A stretch of DNA of 31,018 nt from an uncultured Oscillospiraceae bacterium (GCA_910584605.1 CAJUAW010000015.1:1-31018), one strand, 5' to 3'. Counted from the first letter of the stretch, positions 1-7,884 are shown. Notes: a model not told the origin generated them from the sequence alone. A program made the numbers and translations.

Positions 1-474
1 TTTGGCCTTTCTCATGCCGACCATAAACACGTCCCACATTCCAGGGACAAAGCTCAGGCGGAGCTCAGTCTCTCCAAATATGGCGTTGTCAGCTGCTACG
101 ATAAAGTCACAGGATTTAGCCAGGTCAAATCCGCCGCCCAGGCAATATCCCTGTACCGCGCATACAATGGGCTTTGGAAAGTCGAAAACGTTGATCTGAT
201 TGTGATAGGTCCCCCAAATTGTTTGAAGCTGGTTCCACGGCGTCTTTGTCGCTGTGTTGCCCGACGAATGCTGCACATCAAATCCCGAGCAAAAGGCTTT
301 CCCGTTCCCCTTCAGTAAGACGGAACAGACCTGATCGCTGGCGGCGGCCCGGGTCAACGCGTCTGTCAGCTCGGCCCAGCTTTGATCCGTTAACGCGTTG
401 AGCTTATCGGGCCGGTTTAATGTGATAATGGCAAGTGCGTTTTGCTCAAGATATACAATGTTGCTATATTCCAT
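1..474 (-). CDS. Enoyl-CoA hydratase/isomerase (crotonase) family protein, C-terminus outside the window
   Basis: The N-terminal 158 residues of a crotonase-fold protein are read leftward off the window edge. Visible family features are the opening NIVYLEQNALAIITLNRP strand, the first oxyanion-hole segment GKAFCSGFDV, and the second, GYCLGGGFDLAKSCDF. The latter is followed by a TEL segment where hydratases carry their second catalytic Glu. The first hydratase Glu, normally in GGGxE, is Asp here, so isomerase, lyase or another crotonase activity is as likely as hydration; the acyl-CoA substrate cannot be told. Two in-frame ATGs exist. GGGAGG directly abuts the outer one (480) but is 6 bases from the inner one (474), so 474 is chosen. 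A strong promoter lies just upstream. The gene diverges from the LacI-type regulator. Confidence 0.88.
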   Translation of the reverse strand, partial: MEYSNIVYLEQNALAIITLNRPDKLNALTDQSWAELTDALTRAAASDQVCSVLLKGNGKAFCSGFDVQHSSGNTATKTPWNQLQTIWGTYHNQINVFDFPKPIVCAVQGYCLGGGFDLAKSCDFIVAADNAIFGETELRLSFVPGMWDVFMVGMRKAK

Positions 475-533
475 TTTCATCCTCCCTGTTATGAAAAAAT
501 TTCAGCAATCCATTTACCTCTTCGCTGTGCTAG

Positions 534-562
534 AGTGTAACACCAATGAAAATAATTGTCAA
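534..562 (-). promoter_or_regulatory. Promoter for the crotonase-family gene
   Basis: Read on the minus strand: TTGACA (562-557), 17-base spacer, TACACT (539-534). Transcription would start near 527, giving a leader of about 50 bases before the ATG at 474. Confidence 0.75.
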
Positions 563-834
563 TATATAAATGAAATTTTCCATAATATTCGTGGGAAATA
601 GTGAGTTTTTTCTCTTCTCGAGAAATGAAAAATTTTATTTCCAGCAAAAAGCGAGAAAAAATACTCCGCATTTTTTCTAAAAACTCTATGTTTTATAACA
701 TTCCAGATTTGGATAGGATTACAAAATGAAATTCAATCCAATAAGGGGAGGATTTTCGCACCATTTTTGGAGTGGGAATTTCCCATTAAATATCACAAAT
801 TTTTGCTTTGATCAGAAAAATTCCCATTCGTCTC

Positions 835-862
835 TTGACAGCCGCAATAGAATGGGTATATT
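835..862 (+). promoter_or_regulatory. Promoter for the LacI-type regulator
   Basis: TTGACA (835-840), 16-base spacer, TATATT (857-862). The transcript start near 869 leaves a leader of roughly 135 bases before the chosen ATG. The TTCCCA half-site at 821-826 lies just upstream of the -35. Confidence 0.7.
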
Positions 863-1004
863 TTAATAGTATCATAAGAATTTATGACCCTATACCCGCC
901 AAACGGGGAATGAACCCTACCGAACCGGCCACTTGAGCGCGTTAAGCGGAGACGCAATTCGCTCCAGTCCAGAACCCACACTCTATGACAAGGATATGAT
1001 TGCA

Positions 1005-2015
1005 ATGAAAGTAACGCTTGACGATCTCACAAAACTGACCGGCCTGTCGAAATCCACAATCTCCAGAGCAATCAATCATACCGGTCCTGTAAGCAAGGCC
1101 GCCCAAATTGCAATCGAGCGGGCCGTGAACGAGACCGGTTATAACCGCAAGACTGTCTGCCACAGCGGGGGCTCCTTTGCCTCGAAGATGATTTTGATGA
1201 TTTCAACCGACATCAACGAGCGTACGCATACAAGATACCTCAAGGCGTTCAACAGTTTTTTTCGGGAGCGGGGATATATCGTATGTGCGCTTGATTGTGA
1301 TTTCGATTTGCAAAATGAGCTCTCATACCTGAAATTTGCCTCCGAAAACGGCTTTTGCGGAGTGTTTCTGCTCAGCCTTGCGAAGGACGGGGATTCCGAA
1401 TACTATCACAAGCTCAGCACATTTTCCTGCCCGATTGTAATGATTAACCGTCAATACAGTCCGTCCAATTTTGATGCGGTCTGTATGGACTATTACCAAG
1501 CCGGTTTTATGTCCTGTGAGCAGCTGTTAAAACACGGACATAAAAAAATAGCCATTTTAACTGGCCCAGAAAATTTTTATTCCATCAAAAATAAGGTCTG
1601 GGGCGCTCTCGACGCGATTGAGTCCTACCAGTGTCAAATTCAGGTGAAACAGGATATTACTGCCACGGAACATGCCGACTATCATGATGGGTACATCTAT
1701 GGAACCCGTTTGGTGGCGGACAGGCTGCCCTATACAGGCGTATTCTGCACAAATTATGCTCTGGCCAGAGGGCTTTCTGACGCGCTGAAGGCGCTTCAGG
1801 TTGAGGTTCCTCAGGATATCAGCCTTGTGTGTACGGACAACTCCTGGGTGGGAGATCGTGTTCCGGATATTACAACCATTTCAAACAATGAGATTGATAT
1901 TGCCTTTGCCGCCGGAGAGCTTTTGTTAGAGAGGATTGAGCACCCGGAAATGCCGGTTAGAAGAGTGATATTCCCCCCTACAAGAGTGAGCGGAAACAGT
2001 GTGGCAGATTGCTGA
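1005..2015 (+). CDS. LacI-family transcriptional regulator
   Basis: A 336-residue DNA-binding repressor/activator. Residues 1-48 form the LacI helix-turn-helix plus hinge start (VTLDDLTKLTGLSKSTISRA, then VSKAAQIAIERAVNETGY). The rest is a periplasmic-binding-protein-like sensor domain (FCGVFLLSL, YQAGFMSCEQLLKHGHKKIAILTG, VFCTNYALARGLSDALKAL, DISLVCTDNSW, TTISNNEID). The ATG at 1005 is chosen because AAGGA sits 10 bases upstream and the HTH begins at once. A longer TTG reading (933) adds 24 residues unlike the family. Base composition is less GC-rich than the genes to the right. It diverges from the crotonase gene and may control it through the TGGGAA palindrome between them. The ligand is unknown, and no sugar gene is adjacent. 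Confidence 0.9.
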   Translation: MKVTLDDLTKLTGLSKSTISRAINHTGPVSKAAQIAIERAVNETGYNRKTVCHSGGSFASKMILMISTDINERTHTRYLKAFNSFFRERGYIVCALDCDFDLQNELSYLKFASENGFCGVFLLSLAKDGDSEYYHKLSTFSCPIVMINRQYSPSNFDAVCMDYYQAGFMSCEQLLKHGHKKIAILTGPENFYSIKNKVWGALDAIESYQCQIQVKQDITATEHADYHDGYIYGTRLVADRLPYTGVFCTNYALARGLSDALKALQVEVPQDISLVCTDNSWVGDRVPDITTISNNEIDIAFAAGELLLERIEHPEMPVRRVIFPPTRVSGNSVADC

Positions 2016-2319
2016 ATATAGACCTTTGTCTAATGTTTATGAAGGAAACCTCCCTGTGCAGAGCACTAACACTGAGCCTACGCCATAGAAAAATAAGACC
2101 TTGCGTCTGACGGCGCGGGGTCTTATTGTTGCATACAGCATGTTCACAGCTCATAAGAGCCAATGCGGCAGATTACATCCCTGCTCCAAAGAATCGTATG
2201 TTCAGATCGAATCCCCTCAGAGAGCTTTTGTCTAGGGTAAATTTGTTCGGGACAGATGTTTGACCAAACAGCGAAATCCCCCCTATACACAGCCTACAGC
2301 AGCGCATAGGGGGGGCGTT
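2016..2319. other. Gene-free spacer between convergent genes
   Basis: Roughly 300 bases between the convergent LacI-type and lipoprotein genes. It holds two hairpins (listed separately) and nothing else recognised. Short reading frames here lack ribosome sites. Confidence 0.6.
2092..2127 (+). terminator. Weak terminator-like hairpin after the LacI-type gene
   Basis: AATAAGACC (2092-2100) pairs with GGTCTTATT (2119-2127) around an 18-base loop. The following TTAT/GTTG stretch is only weakly T-rich, so terminator function is probable but not firm. Confidence 0.45.
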
Positions 2320-2320
2320 T
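2278..2320. terminator. G/C-rich hairpin terminator between convergent genes
   Basis: CCCCCCTA (2278-2285) pairs with TAGGGGGG (2307-2314). T-rich sequence follows on the plus side and ATTTCG on the minus side. It lies directly behind the stop codon of the 760-residue lipoprotein gene and probably ends that operon. Confidence 0.6.
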
Positions 2321-4602
2321 TAATACCAATCGTGCTTTTCGTTCCGGTCAAGGGCGTTGATCTGTGCCATTTCCCCATTGGTCAGCTCGAAGCCGTACAA
2401 TTCGGTGTTCTCCTTGATGTGGTCGGGATTGCTGGAGCCGGGGATGACCACCACGCCCTTTTGGAGATTCCAGCGGAGAATCACCTGGGCGGAGGATACG
2501 CCGTGAGCCTGGGCGATGCCGGAGATCACCTCGTCCCCCAGCAGCTCCAACCTATGGCCCCGGCCCCCCAGGGGATACCAACCCTGGACCACGATCCCAA
2601 GGTCCTGGATATAGGGAATCACATCATTCTCCTGGTAGTAGGGGTGGATCTCGTTCTGAACCAGGGCCGGGGTGATTGTCACCTGGGGCAAGAAAGATTC
2701 CAACTCCTCTACATACCAGTTGGACAGGCCCAGGGAACGGATTTTTCCGTCCTCCACAAATTTTTCCATTGCCCTGTACGCTTTCACATCATTCCGGTCC
2801 GGGTGGTGCAGGAGCATCATATCCACATAGTCAATGTCCAGCCGGTCCAGACACGCCTGGATGGACTGCTCCGGGTCTGCCATTTCGCTGCCGGGGTAGA
2901 TCTTCGTGATGACGAACACGTCTTCCCGTTTTATGACGCCCTCGTCAATGGCCTCCCGGATGGCTCGGCCTACTTCTTCCTCGTTGCCATAGGCGGAGGC
3001 GGTATCAATCAGCCGGACCCCGCTTTGCAGAGCGGACTTTACCGAATGGACACAGGTCGCTCCGCGGAGGCTGTAGGTCCCCAGGCCGTTGATGGGCATG
3101 GTATAGCCGCTGTTGAGGGTAACGTTTCTGGCTTCAAAATTGAACACTCCGGCTCCGCTGTCCCCTGGCCGCTCCAGCGAAAAAGTAACGGAGACATTGC
3201 CTCCGCCGGCTTGCAGCACTTGACGAAGCTCAGCTTCTGTAACGCCGTCGATGTGCCCCAGGAGGGTAAAATTCCAGGTGTTTTGATCATAGTAGATGGT
3301 GACGCTGCTGCCCTGATAGAGGATGATATCCCCCGGCCTGGTGGTAATTTGCCGGTTGGTTTGGGCAAGAGCCGTGCCGATACTGCCTACCTTCTCAAAC
3401 CCGCCATAATCGCTCATATCCACGGTCAGCGGTCCTTTGGCCAACAGCCCCTTCCACGCTGTGGCCGAGGGATTGTCCTCCAGGGTCGCAGTCCAGACCG
3501 TATTGCCGATTTGAAGGTACATCTTGTTTTCCTCCTCCGCAGCTTTGGGTAAATCCAATCCATTGACCCAGTCCTCCACCTGAGAGGCGCCCGAGAACCG
3601 CCGGCCCTCCAGCCAAACGGCGTCCGGCTCATAGCTCCGGAGGGTGGCGTCCTCGTGAGGGCTGCTCCCGGAGGTGCAGAAGGCGGCGACGGTCTTGCCG
3701 CTCAGGTCATAGGTCTCCAGAAAGGTATGGATGATCTTGGGGGCGCGGCCCCACCAGATGGGGTAGCCGATGAACACCGCATCATACTGCTCCATGTTCT
3801 CCACGGTGCTGGCGATGGCGGGCCGGGCGTTGGGGTCGTTCTGCTCGGCGTTGGCCCGGCATTCGGTGTTGTAGTTCAGGTCGGCGGCGGTGTAGGGCTG
3901 GGCGGGAACGATCTCAAAGAGATCGCCGCCTGTCGCCTCCGCCACCTTTTCCGCCACAGGGCGGGTGTTTCCTGTGGCGGAGAAATAGGCCACCAGCACC
4001 TTCCCCGTACCCCGCCGGGAAAGCTGGGCATAGATCATCACCGCCGTCGCGGCTTGGGCCCGTGTAGTGTGCCTGGAGCTGCCGTCAAAGCCGGGAATAC
4101 CGTCAGTGACAGGCTGATCTGTGTACCGCTGAAAGATCAGATCCAGCTGTTCCTGGGTAATGGGGTCATTGGTGCCGAAATGGCCGTCGCCATAGCCAGC
4201 CACCAGCTTTTCACTGGCCGCCCAGCGGACGGCCTCGCTGTACCACCGGCCCTCCGGGACATCGGAAAACTGCATGAGGTAATTCACCACCGGTTTTCCT
4301 GCCTGCCGCCACAGAACAGTGACCAGCATGGCGCGGGTCAGGGTGGCCTCCGGGGCAAAGGTGGTGTTGGAAGTGCCGGCCATCAAGCCCTTCCCCTGGC
4401 AGTATTGAACGGCTTCGGCGTACCAGGCGTCAGAGGGCACATCGGTAAAAGCTGCCGCAGGCTGAGCCGCAGAGGTGAGCACTGCGCTACCCAAGTTCGT
4501 TCCGCCATTGTCAGCGGGGACCTCCGCCGCAGAGCAGGAGGTCAATATGAGAAGGCAAATCATGCAGACTGCCATAGAAAGGGAAAGAAATCTGTTTTTC
4601 AT
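2320..4602 (-). CDS. Multidomain lipoprotein: SLH repeats, flavodoxin, cyclophilin-like domain and aldo-keto reductase
   Basis: A 760-residue protein with four recognisable modules. Residues 1-23 are a lipoprotein signal ending in lipobox LTSC (Cys23), so export and lipid anchoring are expected. Residues 51-195 hold two clear and one weak S-layer-homology repeat (FTDVPSDAWYAEAV, FSDVPEGRWYSEAV). Residues 200-350 are a flavodoxin with FMN loop FSATGNTR and the GYPIWWG segment. Residues 361-480 match a cyclophilin-like fold often paired with such flavodoxins. Residues 490-760 are an aldo-keto reductase with tetrad Asp533, Tyr538, Lys567, His599. It is last in the operon; its ATG overlaps the preceding stop (ATGA), and AAGGAAG supplies the ribosome site. 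An FMN protein and an NADPH-dependent reductase outside the membrane is odd; how cofactors reach them is unknown. The domain calls are firm, the function is not. Confidence 0.87.
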   Translation of the reverse strand: MKNRFLSLSMAVCMICLLILTSCSAAEVPADNGGTNLGSAVLTSAAQPAAAFTDVPSDAWYAEAVQYCQGKGLMAGTSNTTFAPEATLTRAMLVTVLWRQAGKPVVNYLMQFSDVPEGRWYSEAVRWAASEKLVAGYGDGHFGTNDPITQEQLDLIFQRYTDQPVTDGIPGFDGSSRHTTRAQAATAVMIYAQLSRRGTGKVLVAYFSATGNTRPVAEKVAEATGGDLFEIVPAQPYTAADLNYNTECRANAEQNDPNARPAIASTVENMEQYDAVFIGYPIWWGRAPKIIHTFLETYDLSGKTVAAFCTSGSSPHEDATLRSYEPDAVWLEGRRFSGASQVEDWVNGLDLPKAAEEENKMYLQIGNTVWTATLEDNPSATAWKGLLAKGPLTVDMSDYGGFEKVGSIGTALAQTNRQITTRPGDIILYQGSSVTIYYDQNTWNFTLLGHIDGVTEAELRQVLQAGGGNVSVTFSLERPGDSGAGVFNFEARNVTLNSGYTMPINGLGTYSLRGATCVHSVKSALQSGVRLIDTASAYGNEEEVGRAIREAIDEGVIKREDVFVITKIYPGSEMADPEQSIQACLDRLDIDYVDMMLLHHPDRNDVKAYRAMEKFVEDGKIRSLGLSNWYVEELESFLPQVTITPALVQNEIHPYYQENDVIPYIQDLGIVVQGWYPLGGRGHRLELLGDEVISGIAQAHGVSSAQVILRWNLQKGVVVIPGSSNPDHIKENTELYGFELTNGEMAQINALDRNEKHDWY

Positions 4603-5363
4603 TTTGGTTCTTCCTTTCTGCGCAAAGACAGCCCATCATAGATGTCATCTGTTACCGGCTCCAGCCACTCATTGGATGTGTCCTCACCCGGACACTCCAC
4701 CGCCAGATGGCTGAACCAGCAGTCTGCCTTGGCCCCATGCCAATGCTTCACACCAGCTGGAATTGTGACCACATCGCCGGGTTTTAGGCTTTGGGCAGGT
4801 TTCCCATCCTCCTGATACCAGCCCTCGCCGTCCACGCAGATCAGGAGCTGCCCGCCACCGCTTTGGGCGTGGTGGATGTGCCAGTTGTTGCGGCAACGCG
4901 GCTCAAAGGTGACGTTGGCGATGAACACCGTCTTTTGGGGATCAGTCAGGGGCTTGAGGTAACTGCCGCCAGTGAAATACTGCGCGAAGGCTGTATTCGG
5001 TTCACCCTGCCCAAAGAAGCCGCCGTGCTGTTCCTGTTCGCCGTCCCCGGCATAGACCTCCTTTGCCATACGGAACGCGGCCCAGGCGTTGGGCCACCCG
5101 GCGTAAAAGGCCAAATGGGTCAGGATTTCCGCCATCTCGGTGCGGGTCACACCGTTCTTCCGGGCGGTGGAGAGGTGATAGGTCAGGGAGCTGTCCACGA
5201 TCCCCTTGCTGATGAGGGCGGTGATGGTCACGATGGAGCGTGTTTTCAGCGACAGCTTATCCTCCCTCGACCAGACCTCGCCAAACAGCACATCATCGTT
5301 CAGCTCCGCAAATTTGGGAGCAAAATCATTCAGGGCATCCCTGCCCGCAGTCTGTTTTACCAT
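4599..5363 (-). CDS. Carboxymuconolactone decarboxylase-like / cupin fusion protein
   Basis: 254 residues with two domains. Residues about 1-105 resemble the carboxymuconolactone decarboxylase/AhpD-like helical fold (LSLKTRSIVTITALISKGI, HLSTARKNGVTRTEMAEILTH, AFYAGWPNAWAAF). The CxxC redox motif of AhpD is absent, so peroxidase activity is unlikely. Residues about 140-225 are a cupin barrel with metal-ligand motif HIHH (162-165) and the second box PGDVVTIPAGVKHWHG. The usual cupin Glu appears replaced by Gln. No signal peptide, so cytoplasmic. It lies 14 bases after the alpha/beta hydrolase and overlaps the lipoprotein start by 4 bases, so the three genes are probably translated together. 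The substrate is unknown; small lactone, quinone or aromatic-derived acid chemistry would fit the family but is inference. Confidence 0.88.
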   Translation of the reverse strand: MVKQTAGRDALNDFAPKFAELNDDVLFGEVWSREDKLSLKTRSIVTITALISKGIVDSSLTYHLSTARKNGVTRTEMAEILTHLAFYAGWPNAWAAFRMAKEVYAGDGEQEQHGGFFGQGEPNTAFAQYFTGGSYLKPLTDPQKTVFIANVTFEPRCRNNWHIHHAQSGGGQLLICVDGEGWYQEDGKPAQSLKPGDVVTIPAGVKHWHGAKADCWFSHLAVECPGEDTSNEWLEPVTDDIYDGLSLRRKEEPK

Positions 5364-5377
5364 GCCGGGACCTCCTT

Positions 5378-6352
5378 TTATTTCAGGTTTTTCTGGAAGA
5401 ACTCAACCAGCTTGTCGAAGGGGATAATATCCGTCCGATCGTAGAGGTCGGTGTGGACAGCACCGGGGATGAGCAGCAGTTCCTTGTTGTCCCCCTTCAG
5501 CCTGGCAAAAGCGTCCTTTCCGAAGTAGCAGGAGTGGGCCTTGTCCCCGTGCATCACCAGAACGGCGGAGCGAATCTCCCCCGCATAGGCCAGGATGGGT
5601 TGGTTGAGGAAGGACATACAGCCGGTGACATTCCAGCCGCCGTTGGAATTGAGGGACCTGGGGTGATAACCCCGCGGGGTCTTGTAGTAATCGTGATAGT
5701 CCTTGAAGTAGAAGGGAGCGTCCTCCGGCATGGGGTCGGCCACGCCGCCGCCCAGGGCATACTCGCCGCTCTTGTAGTCAACCAGCCTCTGAGCGTTCAG
5801 AGCCTTGCGTTTGGCATAGCGGGCCTCCTCGCTGTCCTCGGAGTCAAAGTAGCCGTTGGCGTTTACCCGGCTCATGTCGTACATGGTGGAGGCCACGATG
5901 GCCTTGATGCGGGTATCCAGCGCCGCCGCGTTCAAAGCCAGACCGCCCCAGCCGCAGATCCCGATGATGCCGATCTTCTCGGGGTCTACATTGTCCCGTA
6001 GGGAGAGGTAGTCCACCGCCGCCTGGAAGTCCTCGGTGTTGATGTCGGGAGAGGCCATATACCGGGGAGCGCCTCCGCTCTCACCGGTGAAGGAGGGATC
6101 AAACGCGAGGGTGAAGAAGCCCCGCTCCGCCATGGTTTGGGCATACAGCCCGGCGGACTGTTCCTTCACCGCGCCGAAGGGACCGCAGACGGCAATGGCG
6201 GGCAGCTTGCCGGACGCGCCCTTGGGAATGTAGAGGTCAGCGGCCAAAGTGATGCCGTAGCGGTTGTGAAACGTCACTTTGCTGTGATTCACCTTGTCAC
6301 TCTTCAGGAAGGTCTTATCCCACTCCTGGGTCAAAGTCAGTGTTTCATTCAT
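5378..6352 (-). CDS. Alpha/beta hydrolase with a cysteine nucleophile (dienelactone-hydrolase-like)
   Basis: 324 residues, cytoplasmic. The nucleophile elbow reads GIIGICGWGG with Cys133 where most esterases have Ser, as in dienelactone hydrolases. Asp270 (VMHGDKAHS) and His300 (PGAVHTDLYD) complete a plausible triad. The N-terminal strand KVTFHNRYGITLAADLYIP and the lid region rich in Tyr and Asp (about 205-232) are typical of the large YcjY-like/X-Pro-peptidase-related subgroup. A clean ribosome site AAGGAG lies 8 bases before the ATG. It is the second gene of the LysR-linked operon, 15 bases after the small helical protein. Hydrolysis of a lactone or ester is likely; the substrate is unknown. 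Confidence 0.88.
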   Translation of the reverse strand: MNETLTLTQEWDKTFLKSDKVNHSKVTFHNRYGITLAADLYIPKGASGKLPAIAVCGPFGAVKEQSAGLYAQTMAERGFFTLAFDPSFTGESGGAPRYMASPDINTEDFQAAVDYLSLRDNVDPEKIGIIGICGWGGLALNAAALDTRIKAIVASTMYDMSRVNANGYFDSEDSEEARYAKRKALNAQRLVDYKSGEYALGGGVADPMPEDAPFYFKDYHDYYKTPRGYHPRSLNSNGGWNVTGCMSFLNQPILAYAGEIRSAVLVMHGDKAHSCYFGKDAFARLKGDNKELLLIPGAVHTDLYDRTDIIPFDKLVEFFQKNLK

Positions 6353-6367
6353 AATCGTTACTCCTTA

Positions 6368-6604
6368 TCATCGACTCAAGTTCTTTTCCATGTTATAAAA
6401 GAGATAGTCCAGACAATCGATTTTCTTTTGCTCCGCATGAATCATGTCCAACAAGGTTTGCCTGTGCCGGGTCAGAATCCGCTTCATTTCTTCCATTCTC
6501 TCTCCCTGGGCCAAGTCCATGCACTGTTGGACGAGTTCCAAATCACAGCCAGCGTCAATGAGATTTTGACGGAGGATGCCTTCGGTGTCGGATGCTTCCG
6601 CCAC
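6368..6604 (-). CDS. Small helical protein, first gene of the LysR-linked operon
   Basis: 78 residues starting at GTG with a textbook AGGAGGTG ribosome site 7 bases upstream and a strong promoter just before it, so translation is well supported despite the size. The sequence is charged and helical (LRQNLIDAGCDLELVQQCMD, then RMEEMKRILTRHRQTLLDMI), with heptad-like spacing. The last part resembles the C-terminal dimerisation helix of MerR-type regulators but no DNA-binding part is present. No membrane segment. It could be a small regulatory or scaffolding partner of the enzymes encoded behind it. Function not recognised. Confidence 0.72.
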   Translation of the reverse strand: MAEASDTEGILRQNLIDAGCDLELVQQCMDLAQGERMEEMKRILTRHRQTLLDMIHAEQKKIDCLDYLFYNMEKNLSR

Positions 6605-6625
6605 GTTCTCACCTCCTATACCTGG

Positions 6626-6654
6626 AGTATAATGCCAAAGCCTTGAAATGGCAA
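6626..6654 (-). promoter_or_regulatory. Promoter of the four-gene lipoprotein operon
   Basis: Minus strand: TTGCCA (6654-6649), exactly 17 bases, TATACT (6631-6626). The start point near 6619 gives a very short leader containing the AGGAGGTG site of the first gene. Confidence 0.8.
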
Positions 6655-6675
6655 ATACCCGTTTTCTATTTCAAG
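6642..6675. promoter_or_regulatory. Inverted repeat CTTGAAAT-N18-ATTTCAAG, candidate LysR binding site
   Basis: Two perfect 8-base arms (6642-6649 and 6668-6675) in the gap between the divergent operon and the LysR gene. The left arm covers the edge of the operon's -35. Position and symmetry suit a LysR-type activator site; the assignment is inference. Confidence 0.55.
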
Positions 6676-6681
6676 TTATTC

Positions 6682-6710
6682 TTGCAGGGAATGACAAGGC
6701 TTGCTATACT
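6682..6710 (+). promoter_or_regulatory. Promoter of the LysR-type regulator gene
   Basis: TTGCAG (6682-6687), 17 bases, TATACT (6705-6710). Transcription would start about 12 bases before the ATG, just ahead of the GGGAGG ribosome site, giving a nearly leaderless message. Confidence 0.75.
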
Positions 6711-6728
6711 GGGCAGGGAGGTGTTACG

Positions 6729-7637
6729 ATGGAACTGCGCGTATTGCGCTACTTTCTGGAGGCCGCCCGCGAAGGAAATATTACACACGCGGCGGAACGG
6801 CTCCATATATCTCAGCCCACGTTGTCGAAGCAGCTGAAGGAGTTGGAAGGTGAGCTCGGGAAAAAGCTGTTTATCCGGGGGAATTACAATGTCCGCCTTA
6901 CGGATGAAGGGATGCTTTTGCGGAAGCGGGCAGAGGATATTTTAGAGATGGTAGACAAAACGGAGGAAGAATTTAAGGCCCTGGGCGAAATCACCGGAGG
7001 CGATATTCGTATTGGCTGTGCGGAATCGGAGGGCATCAGGCACCTTGCCCAGCGAATCAAGGCCGTACAGGCACAGTACCCCCGTATCCGTGTGCATCTA
7101 TACAGCGGCGACCGGAGCGATCTGGCGGAGCGATTGGAGCAGGGCCTGCTGGACTTTGCTGTGCTGGTGGAATCCAACGACCTGTCCAAATACAATTACC
7201 TCCCCCTGCCCGGTGCGGACACCTGGGGCATCATTCTGCGGAAGGACCACCCGCTGGCGGAACGGGAGGCAGTTGTGCCGGAGGACCTGCTGGATGTTCC
7301 GTTGATCTGTCCGCGGCAAGGTCTGCAAAAGGAGCTTTCAGACTGGTTCCAGGAGAAAGTAGACAGGCTCAACATTGTGGCAACCTGCAATCTGGCCTAC
7401 AACGGCGGTGTTCTTACCCGAGAGGGACTGGGCTGTCTGCTTTCCTTTGATAAGCTGACGGACACCAGTCCGGACAGTCCTCTGTGCTTCCGGCCCCTGA
7501 TGCCCACACTTCGCTCTAAGCTGTTTTTTGTCTGGAAAAAGTACGCGGTGTTTTCTCCGGCGGCTGAGGTGCTGCTGAACGAGATGAAGGATCACTGCTC
7601 GGCGAAAGAGATGCAGGGCCCCGCCCGGATGTTTTGA
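6729..7637 (+). CDS. LysR-family transcriptional regulator
   Basis: 302 residues. The N-terminal winged helix is classic (MELRVLRYFLEAAREGNITH, AAERLHISQPTLSKQLKELE, LGKKLFIRGNYNVRLTDEGM), followed by a linker helix and a two-lobed effector domain (GDIRIGCAESEGIRHLAQRI, YLPLPGADTWGIILRKDHPLA, VATCNLAYNGGVLTREGLG). ATG 6729 is chosen because GGGAGG precedes it by 8 bases and a promoter lies immediately upstream; a longer in-frame start at 6648 would lie upstream of that promoter. It is divergent from the small-protein/hydrolase/CMD-cupin/lipoprotein operon and shares a 124-base control region with it, the usual arrangement for a LysR protein and its target. The effector is unknown. Confidence 0.93.
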   Translation: MELRVLRYFLEAAREGNITHAAERLHISQPTLSKQLKELEGELGKKLFIRGNYNVRLTDEGMLLRKRAEDILEMVDKTEEEFKALGEITGGDIRIGCAESEGIRHLAQRIKAVQAQYPRIRVHLYSGDRSDLAERLEQGLLDFAVLVESNDLSKYNYLPLPGADTWGIILRKDHPLAEREAVVPEDLLDVPLICPRQGLQKELSDWFQEKVDRLNIVATCNLAYNGGVLTREGLGCLLSFDKLTDTSPDSPLCFRPLMPTLRSKLFFVWKKYAVFSPAAEVLLNEMKDHCSAKEMQGPARMF

Positions 7638-7696
7638 GCCAGCTGCTGAAGCGTTCCGGCAGGGCCAGCCGTCAGACTGGCAGCCTGTCGAAACAG

Positions 7697-7741
7697 AGCG
7701 TGCGCCGCCAAGCCGGTCAGCTGGGCGGCACACGCTTTTTT
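7697..7741 (+). terminator. Intrinsic terminator after the LysR gene
   Basis: AGCGTGCGCCGCC (7697-7709) and GGCGGCACACGCT (7724-7736) form a 13-base stem with one mismatch, followed by a T run. A strong factor-independent terminator. Confidence 0.85.
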
Positions 7742-7764
7742 ACGCCGGATAAAGGTCATCATAC

Positions 7765-7793
7765 TTGATAATTTGATCCAAAAATGGTACAAT
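7765..7793 (+). promoter_or_regulatory. Promoter of the FapA-family gene
   Basis: TTGATA (7765-7770), 17 bases, TACAAT (7788-7793). Transcription would begin near 7800, which excludes the ATG at 7798 as the gene's start and supports GTG 7885. Confidence 0.78.
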
Positions 7794-7884
7794 GTAAATG
7801 TTTACCTGTAGAGTGGGGCGTTACAGTTCATGGGAGGCGGCCGTCCACACAAATACGGAGTTCAGAAAGAAGCGGGGGATAAAG

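Larger units (their letters stand above)
475..1004. other. AT-rich divergent regulatory region with TGGGAA/TTCCCA motifs
   Basis: About 530 bases with no convincing gene. It holds the minus-strand crotonase promoter and the plus-strand lacI-type promoter. It also has a perfect 13-base palindrome TGGGAATTTCCCA (773-785), a TTCCCA half-site at 821-826, and an imperfect inverted pair TTTTCCA / TGGGAAA at 576-598. The repeated TGGGAA half-sites are candidate operators, perhaps for the adjacent LacI-type protein; this is inference. Short reading frames here have no ribosome sites and were not called. Confidence 0.5.

Noticed and set aside
7798..7884. ATG 7798 as start of the FapA-family protein
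   Set aside because: It coincides with the predicted transcription start of a TTGATA-17-TACAAT promoter and has no ribosome site; GTG 7885 has one.
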